Shown here: positions 62,369 through 64,000 of the stretch, piece by piece | Layout: each line of letters begins with the position of its first letter | Numbering within the stretch: the stretch's first letter is position 1 | Assembly: GCF_033115175.1 (NCBI RefSeq) | Contig: NC_084845.1 | Location: forward strand, 746,501 to 810,500 | Length of the DNA stretch: 64,000 nucleotides | DNA from: Lepus europaeus | Taxonomy: Eukaryota; Chordata; Mammalia; Lagomorpha; Leporidae | Direction: 5' to 3' | Notes under the pieces: generated by a model | What the model was told of the DNA's origin: nothing | What the model saw: only the letters and a program-made list of their open reading frames with translations | Database searches by the model: none | Program-made: the position numbers and the translations under genes

Positions 62369-64000
62369 AATAGATCTTTTTTTAAAAAGAAATGTTTTAT
62401 TTGCAATCAGAATTCAGTTGTTTGCATTGCATTAAGTTATGTTATTAAAATTAAAAAAGTAAAGCTAGAATTAAGAATTTGGGGGAGAAACTGCTGTTGA
62501 TAAACACTGGAACCTCCAGCTGGGAAGGGAGAAAGAGTGAACCACCCTCTAAGCCCGAGTGCTTTACGTGATGCAGGCACCTGTGAGTGTACTGTAGAAA
62601 GAGAATGGAGAGGATCAATGACTAAACTGGGCCGGCAGGCAAGTAAGGGAGATGAGGCTGTGTATTTGCAAATAAGCGTTGCTGAGTGATGGGAGTGATC
62701 ACCCTCTGCACCCGGAGGAGGATGGGGGAAAGCAGAGAGCTTCAGGGGGCAGCCTCTGCTCCACAGTCACACACAGAAAGTACTCAAAACCTCCGTGGAA
62801 GACAGAATTTACACTTAAAAACAAGAAATAAGAAATCACATTTAGAATTAAAAATGACAGATCAGTGAAGCAAACTAAGTGGAAAAGGGTAAGTCAAAAT
62901 ATTTTAAAGATAAATAGTGAAATAAATTTAGATAATAAAGAGGTCAACTGACTTGGTGTGAAACTTAAATTTCCCATTATTAAGAAATCCACTGAGCCTG
63001 AGAAACCAAATCTTGTGATTCTGACTCCCCTCTGTCCATCATGGCTGCATTAATTCATCAAGAATGAAAGCTCGGCTTCTCCCTGCGCACAGTGGTTTAT
63101 GAAGAAAGCACACCGCTGATTAGCATTTTACATGCCAGAATAACAAGCCCTCCTATTGGTGGTGAGTGGGCAGATGGGCAGCTCCGAACTTCATTTTTAT
63201 GCTGAAGAGTCCCAAGGATTTCAGGTAGCAGGTAAGTCAGTGATTGCTAAATGAACTGGGACATCAAAGCACAGGTAAGATTCAGCTGCAGGCTAGGATG
63301 GGCCTTCCATCTTGAGACAGTCTGTGTCCCTGTGAACGCCTGCTGCTGAGAGCTGCAGGCTTTTAGCCACTGTTACTTCAACGAGACTTGAAACTTCTCC
63401 AAGAGAGAAGGGAACATACGGCTGCCTATTGAGGACAGACTTTGAAAGTCCTATTGTGGGCCAGTTAAGCACAACTAGCTCTCAGAGATGGAATAATCAA
63501 ACGTTGGTGCCACTAGCTCCTACCAGGCACCAGTTGTCTGCTCAAGGGAGGGAGCTGATGAACATCTCATTGCCCTTCGTGTGCCTGTAGAGGAAACATG
63601 TTTAGTGTCAGTGGGTTTGTCAGATCGCAGGGAGAGATTTCAGCCCATGTGCAAGGCAGAGAGCTGACGCCAGGCGGGCCTGGTGGAGGCAGACACAGGC
63701 AGCCGTGGTTCTCTGACTCCCTCAAGCACCTCTCTTATGTGCCTGTTTGTGTTCATGTCCCAACTCAGGCCAGCAGAATTATTTTAAACACGTACTGTTC
63801 ATGACTGGAATATGAGGGGGATTCTATTCCTTCTAAGAGCCTAGAGACATCATTTGAAAAGAGCAGCTACTTACCAAGCAAGATGCCCAGTGACTGCAAG
63901 GGCAGCGTGTGTGCAGTTCCAGAGAGGGAGCATCTGACAGCAAGATAAAGGTCCAGATTCCTTGAGCTCACCTCCTTGTGGGAGGTGATTATCCCATCAC
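62369..64000. other. Right-end unique sequence, nothing recognised
   Basis: Non-repetitive, moderate GC after 63 kb, with no convincing ORF, exon or repeat family. Confidence 0.45.

Overview
The window is mammalian nuclear DNA and almost certainly comes from a rabbit (Oryctolagus or a close lagomorph). It is packed with tRNA-derived C-repeats (CSINEs; heads like ggggccggcgctgtgg, tails like aaataaataaatctt) and rabbit-type L1 pieces. Coding sequence is a small part of the total. Three genes look intact: two ZSCAN4 paralogues and one vomeronasal type-1 receptor. Human ZSCAN4 and VN1R1 both lie in 19q13.4, so the pairing fits a conserved neighbourhood.

Layout. 1-10.4 kb: an L1 3' fragment, an L1 that has ORF1 but no ORF2 (1216-5600), then a dense CSINE cluster (5.6-10.6 kb). 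10,441-25,333: block 1 of a segmental duplication, with a spliced ZSCAN4 gene (CDS 20,839-23,637) and an RBBP5 retrocopy directly downstream. 25,334-30,425: a second ORF2-less L1 on the minus strand. 30,426-35,320: a long PRKAR2A retrocopy, also minus, whose poly(A) tail abuts the first base of that L1. 35,321-48,074: block 2, a direct repeat of block 1 carrying a second intact ZSCAN4 gene (CDS 43,571-46,373) and a second RBBP5 retrocopy. 48-64 kb: non-coding DNA with SINEs, a fossil LTR, a V1R fragment, the intact V1R gene (54,745-55,683, minus), more repeats, and about 1.6 kb of unassigned DNA at the right end.

The two ZSCAN4 genes each predict 433 residues (SCAN domain plus four C2H2 fingers) with the same three coding exons. 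They differ at nine residues by my reading. ZSCAN4 is known from human and mouse as an early-embryo/2-cell-state DNA-binding protein linked to telomere maintenance, and mouse also carries a multi-copy Zscan4 cluster. A rabbit tandem pair would be a separate expansion. Block 1 alone has a 2.4 kb L1 upstream of the candidate ZSCAN4 first exon, so the two genes may be regulated differently.

The most unusual structure is the 10 kb between the blocks. An mRNA retrocopy and a full-5'-end L1 lie head to tail with only a short A-tract and a G-run between them, and the outer edges coincide with both duplication boundaries. All identities and splice sites were read by eye. No alignment, expression data or assembly check was available.
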